Shown here: piece after piece, positions 16,259-24,374 of the stretch
How the letters are laid out: each line of letters opens with the position of its first letter
Numbering within the stretch: position 1 is the first letter of the stretch
Assembly (NCBI RefSeq): GCF_000297115.1
Contig: NZ_CAKP01000067.1
Span: 16,587 to 80,586 of the forward strand
Direction: 5' to 3'
Source: Caloramator australicus RC3
GTDB lineage: Bacteria; Bacillota; Clostridia; Clostridiales; Caloramatoraceae
Length of the DNA stretch: 64,000 bases
Position numbers and translations under genes: made by a program
The notes under the pieces: generated by a model
What the model was told of the DNA's origin: nothing
Database searches by the model: none
Seen by the model: the letters and a program-made list of their open reading frames with translations, nothing else

Positions 16259-18595
16259 ATGGCTAAGTATAAAAAGTTAAAATATGAAGACTTAGTTGTA
16301 AAGTTGGATTTTGTGCCAGATTTTAAAACAACAGAGGAAATTGCAAATTATTATGATTTAATAGGGCAGGAGAGGGCTGTTCAAGCGTTTGAGATGGGAT
16401 TAAAACTTGACAAACCTTATTACAATATTTATGTATGTGGAACAAATGGGAGTGGGAGAAAAAAATTTGTTTTGGATAAGTTAAAACAAATTGCAAAGAT
16501 GCAAAAAACACCGGACGATTGGTGTTATGTTTATAATTTTAATGATGCACTAAGCCCTTTAGCAATTAATTTAAAGGGTGGAACAGCAGAAGAATTTAAA
16601 AGCGATATTGAAACGATGATAGAATCTTTATTTGAAGAAGTTCCGAAGATGTTCTCAGATGAAGAGTATGAAAAACAAAGAGAAGATATAATTGATTATT
16701 ATCAAAAAGAAACAATTAATATATTAGATAGACTATATGATGAGGCTAAAAGTAAGAATTTTACAGTGAAGTCTACAAAAGAAGGATTTGTTTTTATTCC
16801 TCTAATTGATAATGAAGAGATGAGCGAGATCCAGTATAATGAACTTGAGCAGTCTGAAAAGAATAAAATAGCAGAAGATGTTAAAACTTTAAAACTTTTA
16901 GCATTAGAAGTTTTAAGAAAGACCAAAATATTAAGAAAGGAAATGGCTGAAAGGCTACGCAAACTTGATGAAGAGAAATCCTTTGAGCTTATAAATGGGA
17001 AAATAAATAAGTTTATTAATAAGTATAGTTATAACGATAAAATAGTTCAATATTTAAAGGATTTACAGAATGATTTAATAAATAATATAGATGCATTTAT
17101 GCAGGATGATGAAAACACTCTTGAGGATGATTACTTTAAAAAATATTATGTTAATATAATAACTTGTAATAAGGAAGAAGGAGCACCGGTTATCTATGAA
17201 GAGGATCCTGAATTTAATAATCTTATTGGAACAATCGAATATGAAAATTACAAGGGTGCTTTAGTTTCAGATTTTACGATGATTAAGCCTGGAAGTTTAC
17301 ACAGAGCAAATGGAGGCTACCTTGTAATAGATGCACTTCAACTATTAAGCACATATCAAGGATGGAAGGCGTTAAAGAATGCATTGAAAAATGGTTGCAT
17401 TTCAATAGAGAATCTAAGAAATCAATTAGAAATAATCCCTATTGTATCTTTAAAACCAGAAAAAATACCATTAAAAATAAAAGTTGTTTTAATCGGAAGT
17501 GAATTTTTATATAGTTTGCTTTATGAGTATGATGAAGAGTTTAGGGAACTATTTAGTATTAAAGCAGAATTTGATAGTGTAATAAAAAATACTCCAGATA
17601 ACGTAAACGAATTCTTAGGTTTTATAAGTTACTATTGTTCCCAGAACAATATTCCACATGTTACTTATAAAGGATTTTTAGAATTATATAAATATGCTTT
17701 AAGATTAGCAGAAAGCAAGAAATATTTTACTGCAAGAATAAGAGAAATTGCAAATATTATTGACCAATCGGCGTTAATATGTAAAGAAAGGAAAGGAAAA
17801 CACATTACTGATAAAGATATTAAAGAGGCTATAGAAAAATTATATAAAAGGCATAGTCTTTATAAAGAAAGAATTTTGGAAATGTATAAAGAAGGCAAAT
17901 ATATTATACAATTAAACGGATATAAGATAGGAGAAATAAATGCTCTATCGGTGATTGAACTTGAAGACTTTGCCTTCGGAAAACAAAATAGAATAACTGT
18001 TACTACTTATAGAGGTAAGGGAGGAGTAATAAATATAGAAAGAGAAGTAAAAATGTCTGGTTTTATACATGATAAAGGAGTCTTAATTTTAACGGGTTAT
18101 TTAGGCCAAATGTTTGGACAAAAATATCCTCTTTCCTTTAATGCCAGCATTTGCTTTGAACAATTGTATGGGGGAATAGAAGGGGATAGTGCTTCGGCAG
18201 CAGAACTTATTGCGCTAATTTCAAGTTTAGGAGATATACCGATAAAACAAAGCATAGCAATAACAGGATCTGTCAATCAAAGGGGAGAGATACAACCAGT
18301 TGGAGGAATAAATGAAAAAATAGAAGGTTTTTATGATATATGTAAATTATATGGACTTGATGGAACTCATGGGGTTATTATTCCTGCAAGCAATGTTGGA
18401 GATTTAGTATTAAAGGAGGAGATAATAGAAGCTGTTAGAAAGGGAATATTTAATATATATTCAGTTAGTAATATAGAGGAATGTTTTGAAATACTTTGCG
18501 ACGAAAAAATGGTAAAGGACAAAAAAATTATGGATGTTATAAGAGAGAGGGTAGAAAATAAATTGAAAAGTTACAATGAAGGCTGCCCTAATTAG
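16259..18595 (+). CDS. Lon-related ATP-dependent protease (COG1067 type)
   Basis: 778-aa protein of the Lon-related family without the Lon N-terminal substrate domain. It has an AAA region with CGTNGSGRKKF as Walker A (about 60-70), a charged insertion rich in E and K (about 120-290), a second AAA half around 360-530, and a C-terminal Lon protease domain. The catalytic Ser lies in GDSASAAEL (about 645) and the Lys in GGINEKIEGF (about 688). Likely a cytoplasmic quality-control protease. ATG 16259 follows GGGGGGAT. The stop codon lies in the loop of the hairpin shared with ychF. Confidence 0.9.
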   Translation: MAKYKKLKYEDLVVKLDFVPDFKTTEEIANYYDLIGQERAVQAFEMGLKLDKPYYNIYVCGTNGSGRKKFVLDKLKQIAKMQKTPDDWCYVYNFNDALSPLAINLKGGTAEEFKSDIETMIESLFEEVPKMFSDEEYEKQREDIIDYYQKETINILDRLYDEAKSKNFTVKSTKEGFVFIPLIDNEEMSEIQYNELEQSEKNKIAEDVKTLKLLALEVLRKTKILRKEMAERLRKLDEEKSFELINGKINKFINKYSYNDKIVQYLKDLQNDLINNIDAFMQDDENTLEDDYFKKYYVNIITCNKEEGAPVIYEEDPEFNNLIGTIEYENYKGALVSDFTMIKPGSLHRANGGYLVIDALQLLSTYQGWKALKNALKNGCISIENLRNQLEIIPIVSLKPEKIPLKIKVVLIGSEFLYSLLYEYDEEFRELFSIKAEFDSVIKNTPDNVNEFLGFISYYCSQNNIPHVTYKGFLELYKYALRLAESKKYFTARIREIANIIDQSALICKERKGKHITDKDIKEAIEKLYKRHSLYKERILEMYKEGKYIIQLNGYKIGEINALSVIELEDFAFGKQNRITVTTYRGKGGVINIEREVKMSGFIHDKGVLILTGYLGQMFGQKYPLSFNASICFEQLYGGIEGDSASAAELIALISSLGDIPIKQSIAITGSVNQRGEIQPVGGINEKIEGFYDICKLYGLDGTHGVIIPASNVGDLVLKEEIIEAVRKGIFNIYSVSNIEECFEILCDEKMVKDKKIMDVIRERVENKLKSYNEGCPN

Positions 18596-18603
18596 GCAGC
18601 CTT
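18579..18603. terminator. Convergent hairpin between lon-like gene and ychF
   Basis: AAGGCTGCC (18579-18587) and GGCAGCCTT (18595-18603) form a 9-bp stem with a 7-nt loop containing the stop codon of the upstream gene. It lies between convergent genes, but neither side has a good T-run, so termination may be weak. Confidence 0.55.
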
Positions 18604-18607
18604 ATGA

Positions 18608-19705
18608 TTAAACGTTAAATCTAAATACTACTATATCTCCATCCTGCATAACGTATTCTTTTCCCTCTAGACGGATAAGTCCTTTTTCTCTTGCTGCAAT
18701 TTCAGAGCCACATTTTATAAGATCATCATAAGCAACAACTTCCGCACGTATAAATCCCTTTTCCATATCGGAATGTATTTTTCCTGCTGCCTGAGGGGCC
18801 TTAGTTCCTTCTTTAATAGTCCAAGCTCTAACTTCCTTGGGACCAGCTGTTAAAAAGCTTATAAGGCCTAACAATTTATAACTAGCTTTTATTAGCTTAT
18901 TTAATCCTGGCTCCTCAAGACCGTAGCTTGCTAAAAATTCCATCTTTTCTTCGCCTTCAAGCGTAGATATTTCTTCTTCTAATTTTGCACAAATAACTAC
19001 AACTTCAGAGCCTTCATTCTTAGCATACTCTTTAACTTTTTGAACGTATTGATTTTCTACATTACCCGAGATAAGATCATCTTCAGAAATATTGCAGGCA
19101 TACAATACAGGTTTTGAAGTCAATAAGAAGTATTGCTTTAACATTTCCTGCTCATCATCAGACATTTCTAATGTTCTTGCTGGTTTTCCTGATTCTAGAT
19201 GAGTATATAATTTTTCCATAAATTGGAGTTCATCTTGAGCTTTTTTATCTCCTGATCTTGCTGACTTTTTTGTTTTATCCATTCGTCTTTCTAGAACTTC
19301 CATATCAGAAAATACAAGTTCGAGATTAATGGTTTCAATATCCCTTATTGGATCAATAGATCCCTCCACATGGACTATGTTTGAGTCTTCAAAGCATCTT
19401 ACAACGTGGACTATTGCAGCTACTTCGCGAATGTGAGATAGAAACTTATTTCCAAGCCCTTCTCCTTTACTTGCTCCCTTTACAAGGCCTGCTATATCAT
19501 AAAATTCTATTACTGCAGGAGTAACCTTTTCAGGGTTATACATCTCAGCCAACTTTTCAAGTCTTTCATCTGGAACAGCTACTACGCCAACATTGGGCTC
19601 TATTGTGCAGAAAGGGTAATTGGCACACTCAGCACCAGCTTGAGTTATAGCATTAAATAATGTGCTTTTACCCACGTTTGGCAATCCAACAATACCAAGT
19701 TTCAT
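18608..19705 (-). CDS. ychF: Redox-regulated ATPase YchF (OLA1 family)
   Basis: 365-aa Obg-like P-loop ATPase that associates with ribosomes. [11 protein letters not shown] is the P-loop, DIAGLVKGASKGEGLGN the switch region, and the C-terminal TGS domain carries GPKEVRAWTIKEGTKAPQAAG. The NKxD motif is altered (ACNISEDD), as expected for the ATP-specific branch. AAAGGAAG precedes the ATG. It is a single gene on the reverse strand, convergent with the Lon-like gene and divergent from the mraZ region. Confidence 0.97.
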   Translation of the reverse strand: MKLGIVGLPNVGKSTLFNAITQAGAECANYPFCTIEPNVGVVAVPDERLEKLAEMYNPEKVTPAVIEFYDIAGLVKGASKGEGLGNKFLSHIREVAAIVHVVRCFEDSNIVHVEGSIDPIRDIETINLELVFSDMEVLERRMDKTKKSARSGDKKAQDELQFMEKLYTHLESGKPARTLEMSDDEQEMLKQYFLLTSKPVLYACNISEDDLISGNVENQYVQKVKEYAKNEGSEVVVICAKLEEEISTLEGEEKMEFLASYGLEEPGLNKLIKASYKLLGLISFLTAGPKEVRAWTIKEGTKAPQAAGKIHSDMEKGFIRAEVVAYDDLIKCGSEIAAREKGLIRLEGKEYVMQDGDIVVFRFNV

Positions 19706-19882
19706 GATTTTTCTTCCTTTCTTTATGTTTTGTTAACGACATTGTAATTATATAATATACAAAATCATTATTCAAGTAAGTATGATTATGTAGAAATTAA
19801 TAAATTCTATATAATTATTTATTTGTCATTTAGTATCACTTGATGTATTATTTTTAACAAATAAATAATAATAATGGATATG

Positions 19883-19911
19883 TTGACAAAAAATAGTATT
19901 TATAATAATAT
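19883..19911 (+). promoter_or_regulatory. Putative sigma-A promoter of the spo0E-like gene
   Basis: Consensus TTGACA (19883-19888), 17-nt spacer, TAATAT (19906-19911). The start point would fall near 19918, directly on the inverted CCACTTTCCACCAC operator-like sequence. Confidence 0.5.
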
Positions 19912-19917
19912 ATAATC

Positions 19918-19954
19918 ATCACCACTTTCCACCACAAAAAAAATCGGTGGTGAT
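19918..19954. promoter_or_regulatory. Inverted copy of the mraZ operator and hairpin before spo0E-like gene
   Basis: Bases 19922-19935 (CCACTTTCCACCAC) are the exact reverse complement of 20238-20251 in the mraZ operator. ATCACCAC (19918-19925) can also pair with GTGGTGAT (19947-19954), whose right part serves as the RBS of the spo0E-like gene. The segment could therefore be an MraZ-type binding site, an RNA hairpin, or both. Confidence 0.45.
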
Positions 19955-19959
19955 TAAAA

Positions 19960-20135
19960 ATGATTGGAAATAAAATTGAAGAGTTAAGAGATAATTGTAT
20001 GAAAAGATTAATTCAAATTGTGATTATGAAACTATAGTTAAATTAAGTCAAGAATTAGACAGGCTAATTAATAGCTATTATATAGATTTTTACATTATGA
20101 AAGGTAAGGAAAATAAAAATATTATCGAGCATTAA
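19960..20135 (+). pseudogene. Spo0E-like aspartyl-phosphate phosphatase, single-base frameshift
   Basis: Spo0E-family proteins are short helical hairpins that dephosphorylate Spo0A-P and delay sporulation. From ATG 19960 (RBS GGTGGTG) the frame reads MIGNKIEELRDN. Shifting by one base at 19993-19997 continues LYEKINSNCDYETIV and then KLSQELDRLINSYY, with the family signature SQELD, to TAA 20133-20135. Without the shift the protein stops after 25 residues. One extra T after position 19995 would restore a 58-aa protein of normal length, so this is a one-base deletion or a sequencing error. Confidence 0.75.
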
Positions 20136-20165
20136 GAGGTGCCAAAGGCACCTCTTAATTTTTTT
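20133..20165 (+). terminator. Terminator after the spo0E-like gene
   Basis: TAAGAGGTGCC (20133-20143) and GGCACCTCTTA (20147-20157) form a perfect 11-bp stem with a 3-nt loop, then a run of seven T (20159-20165). The stop codon is part of the left arm. It separates this gene from mraZ. Confidence 0.92.
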
Positions 20166-20200
20166 GTAAAATATATATTTTAAATTTTTTTTAAAATATA

Positions 20201-20227
20201 GCAGGAAAACGAAAAATGGTATAGAAT
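20201..20227 (+). promoter_or_regulatory. Sigma-H-type promoter of mraZ
   Basis: GCAGGAAAA (20201-20209), 11-nt spacer, ATAGAAT (20221-20227). This fits the sigma-H consensus RnAGGAwWW-N11/12-RnnGAAT at every fixed position. It lies 50 nt before mraZ and just ahead of the AGTGG repeats. No convincing sigma-A promoter is seen in the same stretch. Confidence 0.65.
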
Positions 20228-20236
20228 TATAAATGT

Positions 20237-20266
20237 AGTGGTGGAAAGTGGAGTAAAGTGGTTAAC
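20237..20266 (+). promoter_or_regulatory. MraZ-type operator: three AGTGG repeats, 10-bp period
   Basis: AGTGG occurs at 20237, 20247 and 20257, exactly one helical turn apart (AGTGGTGGAA / AGTGGAGTAA / AGTGGTTAAC). MraZ is a ring-shaped regulator known to bind short G-rich direct repeats with 10-bp spacing before its own operon. Position downstream of the promoter suits autorepression. Confidence 0.7.
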
Positions 20267-20277
20267 GGGGGATAGTT

Positions 20278-20706
20278 ATGTTTATCGGAGAGTATCAACA
20301 TGCCCTAGATTCAAAAAACAGAATAATTATTCCAGCAAAGTTTAGAGAAAAGCTAGGTTCAAAATTCGTTATGACAAAGGGACTAGATGGATGTTTATAC
20401 GCATATCCTATGGATGAATGGGCTAAATTAGAAGAAAAATTAAAAGCCCTTCCGTTAACCAATAAGGATGCTAGGGCTTTTGTAAGATTTATATTTTCTG
20501 GTGCGGCAGAAATTGAAATCGATAAGCAGGGTAGAGCTTTAATTCCGCAAAATTTAATTGAATATGCAGGCATTATAAAGGAGATAGTAACAATAGGAGT
20601 ATTAAGTAGAATTGAAATTTGGAGTAAGGAAAAGTGGAATGAATACAATGACCAAAATATCGATTATAATGAAATTGCTGAAAAAATGTCGGAGCTTGGA
20701 ATTTAA
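20278..20706 (+). CDS. mraZ: Transcriptional regulator MraZ
   Basis: 142-aa protein of two AbrB-like (SpoVT-AbrB) halves, each with the DxxGR-type motif: [14 protein letters not shown] (about 11-24) and [13 protein letters not shown] (about 81-93). It forms oligomeric rings and autoregulates the division/cell-wall cluster. Length is normal. ATG 20278 follows GGGGGAT. It opens the cluster, with operator repeats in its leader. Confidence 0.97.
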   Translation: MFIGEYQHALDSKNRIIIPAKFREKLGSKFVMTKGLDGCLYAYPMDEWAKLEEKLKALPLTNKDARAFVRFIFSGAAEIEIDKQGRALIPQNLIEYAGIIKEIVTIGVLSRIEIWSKEKWNEYNDQNIDYNEIAEKMSELGI

Positions 20707-20723
20707 AAGAAAAGGTGAAGTGT

Positions 20724-21653
20724 ATGGAGTTTAAGCATTATTCTGTTATGTTAAATGAATGTATAGAAGGTTTAAACATAAAAAGCGATGGGATTTACGT
20801 AGATGGAACCCTAGGAGGAGCAGGACATTCTAGTGAAATATTAAAAAGATTATCAAATGGAAAGCTAATCGGTATCGACCAAGATATCGAGGCTTTAGAA
20901 TACTCAAAAAGAAAACTGTCTAATTATAACAATGTGATTTTTGTTCATGATAACTTTTCAAATATAAAGTCAATATTAAATGAATTAGAAATAGATAAAG
21001 TAGATGGTGTTTTGTTAGATCTTGGAGTTTCTTCCTATCAACTTGATAATCCAGAAAGAGGATTTAGCTACATGCATAATGCTAGATTGGATATGAGGAT
21101 GAATAAAGATAATTCAATAACGGCATGGGATGTTGTCAATAAATATTCTAAGGAAGAATTGACAAGGATTATTAAAGAATATGGAGAGGAAAACTTTGCA
21201 TCAAAAATAGCAGATCTTATAGTTAAACGAAGAAAAGTAAAGCCAATAGATACGACCTTTGAGTTGGTCGATATAATTAAAGATGCAATTCCAGCAAGGG
21301 CAAGAAGAGAAGGTGGACATCCAGCAAAAAGGACTTTTCAAGCTATAAGAATAGAGGTGAATCAAGAATTACAAATACTAGAAAAGGCAATATATGATTG
21401 TATAGATGTCTTAAAATCAGGAGGGAGGATATGCATAATAACATTTCATTCACTTGAAGATAGAATTGTTAAAAATGTCTTTAAAGAGCGTGAAAACCCT
21501 TGTAGTTGTTCTAAAGATTTACCCTTTTGTGTTTGTGGAAAAAAACCAGAATTAAAAGTTATAACTAAAAAACCGGTTCTTCCATCGGAGAAAGAGCTTT
21601 TGGAAAATTCCCGTTCTAAAAGTGCAAAGCTTAGAATAGCAGAAAAATTATAA
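20724..21653 (+). CDS. rsmH: 16S rRNA (cytosine-1402-N4)-methyltransferase RsmH
   Basis: 309-aa SAM-dependent methyltransferase modifying C1402 in the decoding centre of 16S r[14 protein letters not shown] is the SAM-binding motif [14 protein letters not shown] follows, and [11 protein letters not shown] plus [12 protein letters not shown] are family blocks. ATG 20724 stands 6 nt after AAAGGTG; the in-frame GTG 20715 overlaps that RBS. Standard second gene of the cluster. Confidence 0.96.
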   Translation: MEFKHYSVMLNECIEGLNIKSDGIYVDGTLGGAGHSSEILKRLSNGKLIGIDQDIEALEYSKRKLSNYNNVIFVHDNFSNIKSILNELEIDKVDGVLLDLGVSSYQLDNPERGFSYMHNARLDMRMNKDNSITAWDVVNKYSKEELTRIIKEYGEENFASKIADLIVKRRKVKPIDTTFELVDIIKDAIPARARREGGHPAKRTFQAIRIEVNQELQILEKAIYDCIDVLKSGGRICIITFHSLEDRIVKNVFKERENPCSCSKDLPFCVCGKKPELKVITKKPVLPSEKELLENSRSKSAKLRIAEKL

Positions 21654-21681
21654 GTTCTAAATGAATTGAGGGGTGAATAAA

Positions 21682-22146
21682 TTGATAATGGCAAGCAATA
21701 AAGCTTATATGAGGGGTTCTGTTGCATATAAATTAGAAGAAAAAAAGACTATAGAAGCACAGCAAGAAAGATCTAAGAAAGTTGAAAAGAAGTCTAAAAA
21801 GAACTTTGCCAAATTCGTAATAACTGTTGTTTTCATTTCTTTTATTTCCTTTGCATTATTAGTAAGATTTTTTTATATTTTAAAATTAAATGCTGAGATT
21901 AGAAGCATAAAAAAGGAAATTAAATTAATGCAAGATGAAAATGACAATTTGAGAGTTGAAATTGCAAAACTTAATAATATAAAAGATATAGATAGAATTG
22001 CTGTTCAAAAATATGGCATGATAGTTCCTCATCCAAGCGATGTTCACTATTTAGAGGTTACACCTTTAAATATAGCAGATAAAGAAGATGAAAAAACAAA
22101 TAATAAAATGGCGTTTATTTATAGATTATTGGGATTAATTAATTAG
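21682..22146 (+). CDS. ftsL: Cell division protein FtsL
   Basis: 154-aa bitopic membrane protein of the divisome. It has a basic cytoplasmic N-terminus (KKVEKKSKKNFAKF), one helix (FVITVVFISFISFALLV, about 45-65), then a coiled coil (LNAEIRSIKKEIKLMQDEN) and the IAVQKYGM segment seen in FtsL and DivIC. TTG 21682 fits GAGGGGTG spacing; ATG 21688 is an alternative. It is placed between rsmH and the PBP gene as in other Firmicutes. Confidence 0.85.
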   Translation: MIMASNKAYMRGSVAYKLEEKKTIEAQQERSKKVEKKSKKNFAKFVITVVFISFISFALLVRFFYILKLNAEIRSIKKEIKLMQDENDNLRVEIAKLNNIKDIDRIAVQKYGMIVPHPSDVHYLEVTPLNIADKEDEKTNNKMAFIYRLLGLIN

Positions 22147-22157
22147 GGGGTATCTAT

Positions 22158-24314
22158 TTGACAGGGCCAAAGACTACAATTATCAATAAAAAAAGAGCAG
22201 CATGGTTATTAGTAATTATATTCTTATTACAGCTGGGTATTGTAACAAGATATGCCTACATTCAGATAATCTGGTCTCCTAAGCTTCAGAAGTGGGCAGT
22301 TGAACAATGGACACATGATATAAAGATTGACGCAAAAAGAGGCAAGATACTTGATAGAAATGGAAACCCTTTGGCTGTGAGCGGCAATGTTGAAAGGGTT
22401 GACGCTTTTATGAAGGATATATTTGATGCTGAAAAGGAGAAAAAAATAACCCGTGAAGAGATTGCTGAAAAGCTTTCTCCAATATTAGGAATAAGTAAGG
22501 AGACTATATTAGCAAAATTTAATAAGAAATTGTCAAATGGACAGCCGATTGGAAGTGTAACGATTGCAAGAAGAATAGAAAAGGAACAGGGAAATAAAAT
22601 AAGGGAACTGAAATTGCCTGGGATAGTAGTTTCTGAAGATACTAAGAGATACTACCCTAATGGCAATTTTTTAGCTCATGTGCTTGGCAATACTGATATT
22701 GATGGAAATGGAAGAGCAGGGCTAGAGTATTATTATAATGATATATTAAAGGGAGTTCCGGGCAGATTTATGGGTGAGACGGATAAATTCTTTAGGGAAC
22801 TTCCATATAGATTAGCTACTTATGTTCCACCTCAAAACGGTTCAGATATAGTCCTTACAATAGATGAATATATTCAATATTATACTGAAAAGGCCCTTGA
22901 AAAGGGGTTGCAGGAATATAAAGCAAAGCAAATATCAGCAATTGTAATGGATCCCAAAACTGGAGAAATTCTTGTCATGGCAAATAAACCCGATTACGAT
23001 CCTAATAATCCAGTTAAGGGTTCGGTTGAAGAGGCATTGAAGCTTTGGAAAAATAGAACAGTTAATGATAGCTTTGAGCCAGGTTCGGTTTTAAAGATAT
23101 TAACTGCAGCTGCTGCGATTGAAGAAGGAATTGTTAGTGAGAAGGATAGATTTGTCTGCAACGGTTCTATAAAAGTAGCTAATAGAATTATTCGTTGTTG
23201 GAGGACAAGGGGACACGGCATACAAAATTTTACAAATATACTTGAAAACTCTTGTAATGTTGGATTTGTTATTTTAGGCCAAAAACTTGGAAAAGAGAAA
23301 CTACACAAATATTATTCTCTTTTTAACTTAGGGAAAAAAACAGGTATAGATTATCCAGGGGAAGCTTTAGGCCAGGTAAGGGATGTAAGTAAAGTTGGAC
23401 CTGTGGAATTAGCGACAGAATCATTTGGACAAGGAATTTCAGTCACTCCAATACAATTTATAACAATATTAGGATCAATAGCAAATGACGGTAAGATGAT
23501 GCAGCCACATCTTGTAAAAAGGATTGTTAAGACAGATGACGAAGGTAATACAACTGTCGTTAAGGAATTTGAGCCTAAGGTTTTAAAGCAAACAATTTCA
23601 AAGGAAACGGCCAATAAACTTCTTCTCATGCTTGAGAGCGTTGTAAAAAATGGGGCAGCAAATAAGGCTTACATTGAAGGATATAGAATAGGAGGAAAAA
23701 CCGGAACAGCTCAGAAGGTAATAGATGGTAGATATGCACCTGGAAAATATATTTCATCCTTTGCTGCAATTGCTCCGATAGATGATCCAAAGGTTGTTAT
23801 ATTTTTGTCTATCGATGAGCCTGATCCTTCAAATTATTATGCAGGAAGCACAGCTGCACCACTTGCAAGGGAGATACTTGAAGATGTTTTAAGATACATG
23901 AATGTTCAGCCTAATATTTCTTCAACGAATATTCCCAAGGAAGTGATGATACCTGAAGTTAGAGGAAAATCCATAGAACTAGCTATTAAAACTTTGAAGG
24001 AATTAAAATTAGACTATGAAACTCAAGGAAATGGGACAATTATATATGATATAAGTCCTAAACCTGGTATAATAGTAAAGGAAAATACAAAAATAGCTTT
24101 ATATCTTGGAACATCAGAAAATAAAAACTTAAGAGTAGCTGTTCCAGATTTTACTGGAAAAACTAAAAAGGAAATAATAGAGATTGCAGAAAAGATTGGA
24201 TTAAAGGTTGAATTTTTAGGAGATGGAATTGCTGCCTCACAAGATATTTCACCAAATACTGAAGTTAATAAAGGAACTATAGTTAAAATAATATTAGAGG
24301 TTCCAGAAGATTAA
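22158..24314 (+). CDS. spoVD: Class B penicillin-binding protein, SpoVD/FtsI type with two PASTA domains
   Basis: 718-aa transpeptidase with an N-terminal anchor helix (AAWLLVIIFLLQLGIV), a dimerisation region, and the penicillin-binding domain: GSVLK (active serine about residue 310), SCN and KTGTAQ. Two C-terminal PASTA repeats lie at about 595-655 and 660-718. It cross-links septal or spore-cortex peptidoglycan with the SpoVE/FtsW protein encoded downstream. TTG start at 22158. Because no second ftsI lies in the cluster it may serve division as well as sporulation; the name SpoVD versus FtsI is not settled by sequence. Confidence 0.9.
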   Translation: MTGPKTTIINKKRAAWLLVIIFLLQLGIVTRYAYIQIIWSPKLQKWAVEQWTHDIKIDAKRGKILDRNGNPLAVSGNVERVDAFMKDIFDAEKEKKITREEIAEKLSPILGISKETILAKFNKKLSNGQPIGSVTIARRIEKEQGNKIRELKLPGIVVSEDTKRYYPNGNFLAHVLGNTDIDGNGRAGLEYYYNDILKGVPGRFMGETDKFFRELPYRLATYVPPQNGSDIVLTIDEYIQYYTEKALEKGLQEYKAKQISAIVMDPKTGEILVMANKPDYDPNNPVKGSVEEALKLWKNRTVNDSFEPGSVLKILTAAAAIEEGIVSEKDRFVCNGSIKVANRIIRCWRTRGHGIQNFTNILENSCNVGFVILGQKLGKEKLHKYYSLFNLGKKTGIDYPGEALGQVRDVSKVGPVELATESFGQGISVTPIQFITILGSIANDGKMMQPHLVKRIVKTDDEGNTTVVKEFEPKVLKQTISKETANKLLLMLESVVKNGAANKAYIEGYRIGGKTGTAQKVIDGRYAPGKYISSFAAIAPIDDPKVVIFLSIDEPDPSNYYAGSTAAPLAREILEDVLRYMNVQPNISSTNIPKEVMIPEVRGKSIELAIKTLKELKLDYETQGNGTIIYDISPKPGIIVKENTKIALYLGTSENKNLRVAVPDFTGKTKKEIIEIAEKIGLKVEFLGDGIAASQDISPNTEVNKGTIVKIILEVPED

Positions 24315-24317
24315 TAG

Positions 24318-24350
24318 GAAGTCAATGCCTTATGGCATGACTTCGTTTTT
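24318..24350 (+). terminator. Terminator-like hairpin between spoVD and murE
   Basis: GAAGTCAATGCC (24318-24329) pairs with GGCATGACTTC (24334-24344), leaving one bulged A, then GTTTTT. It stands inside the division cluster, so it may only partly stop transcription. Confidence 0.65.
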
Positions 24351-24374
24351 AATTTGATAAAGGGAGGTAAGAAT

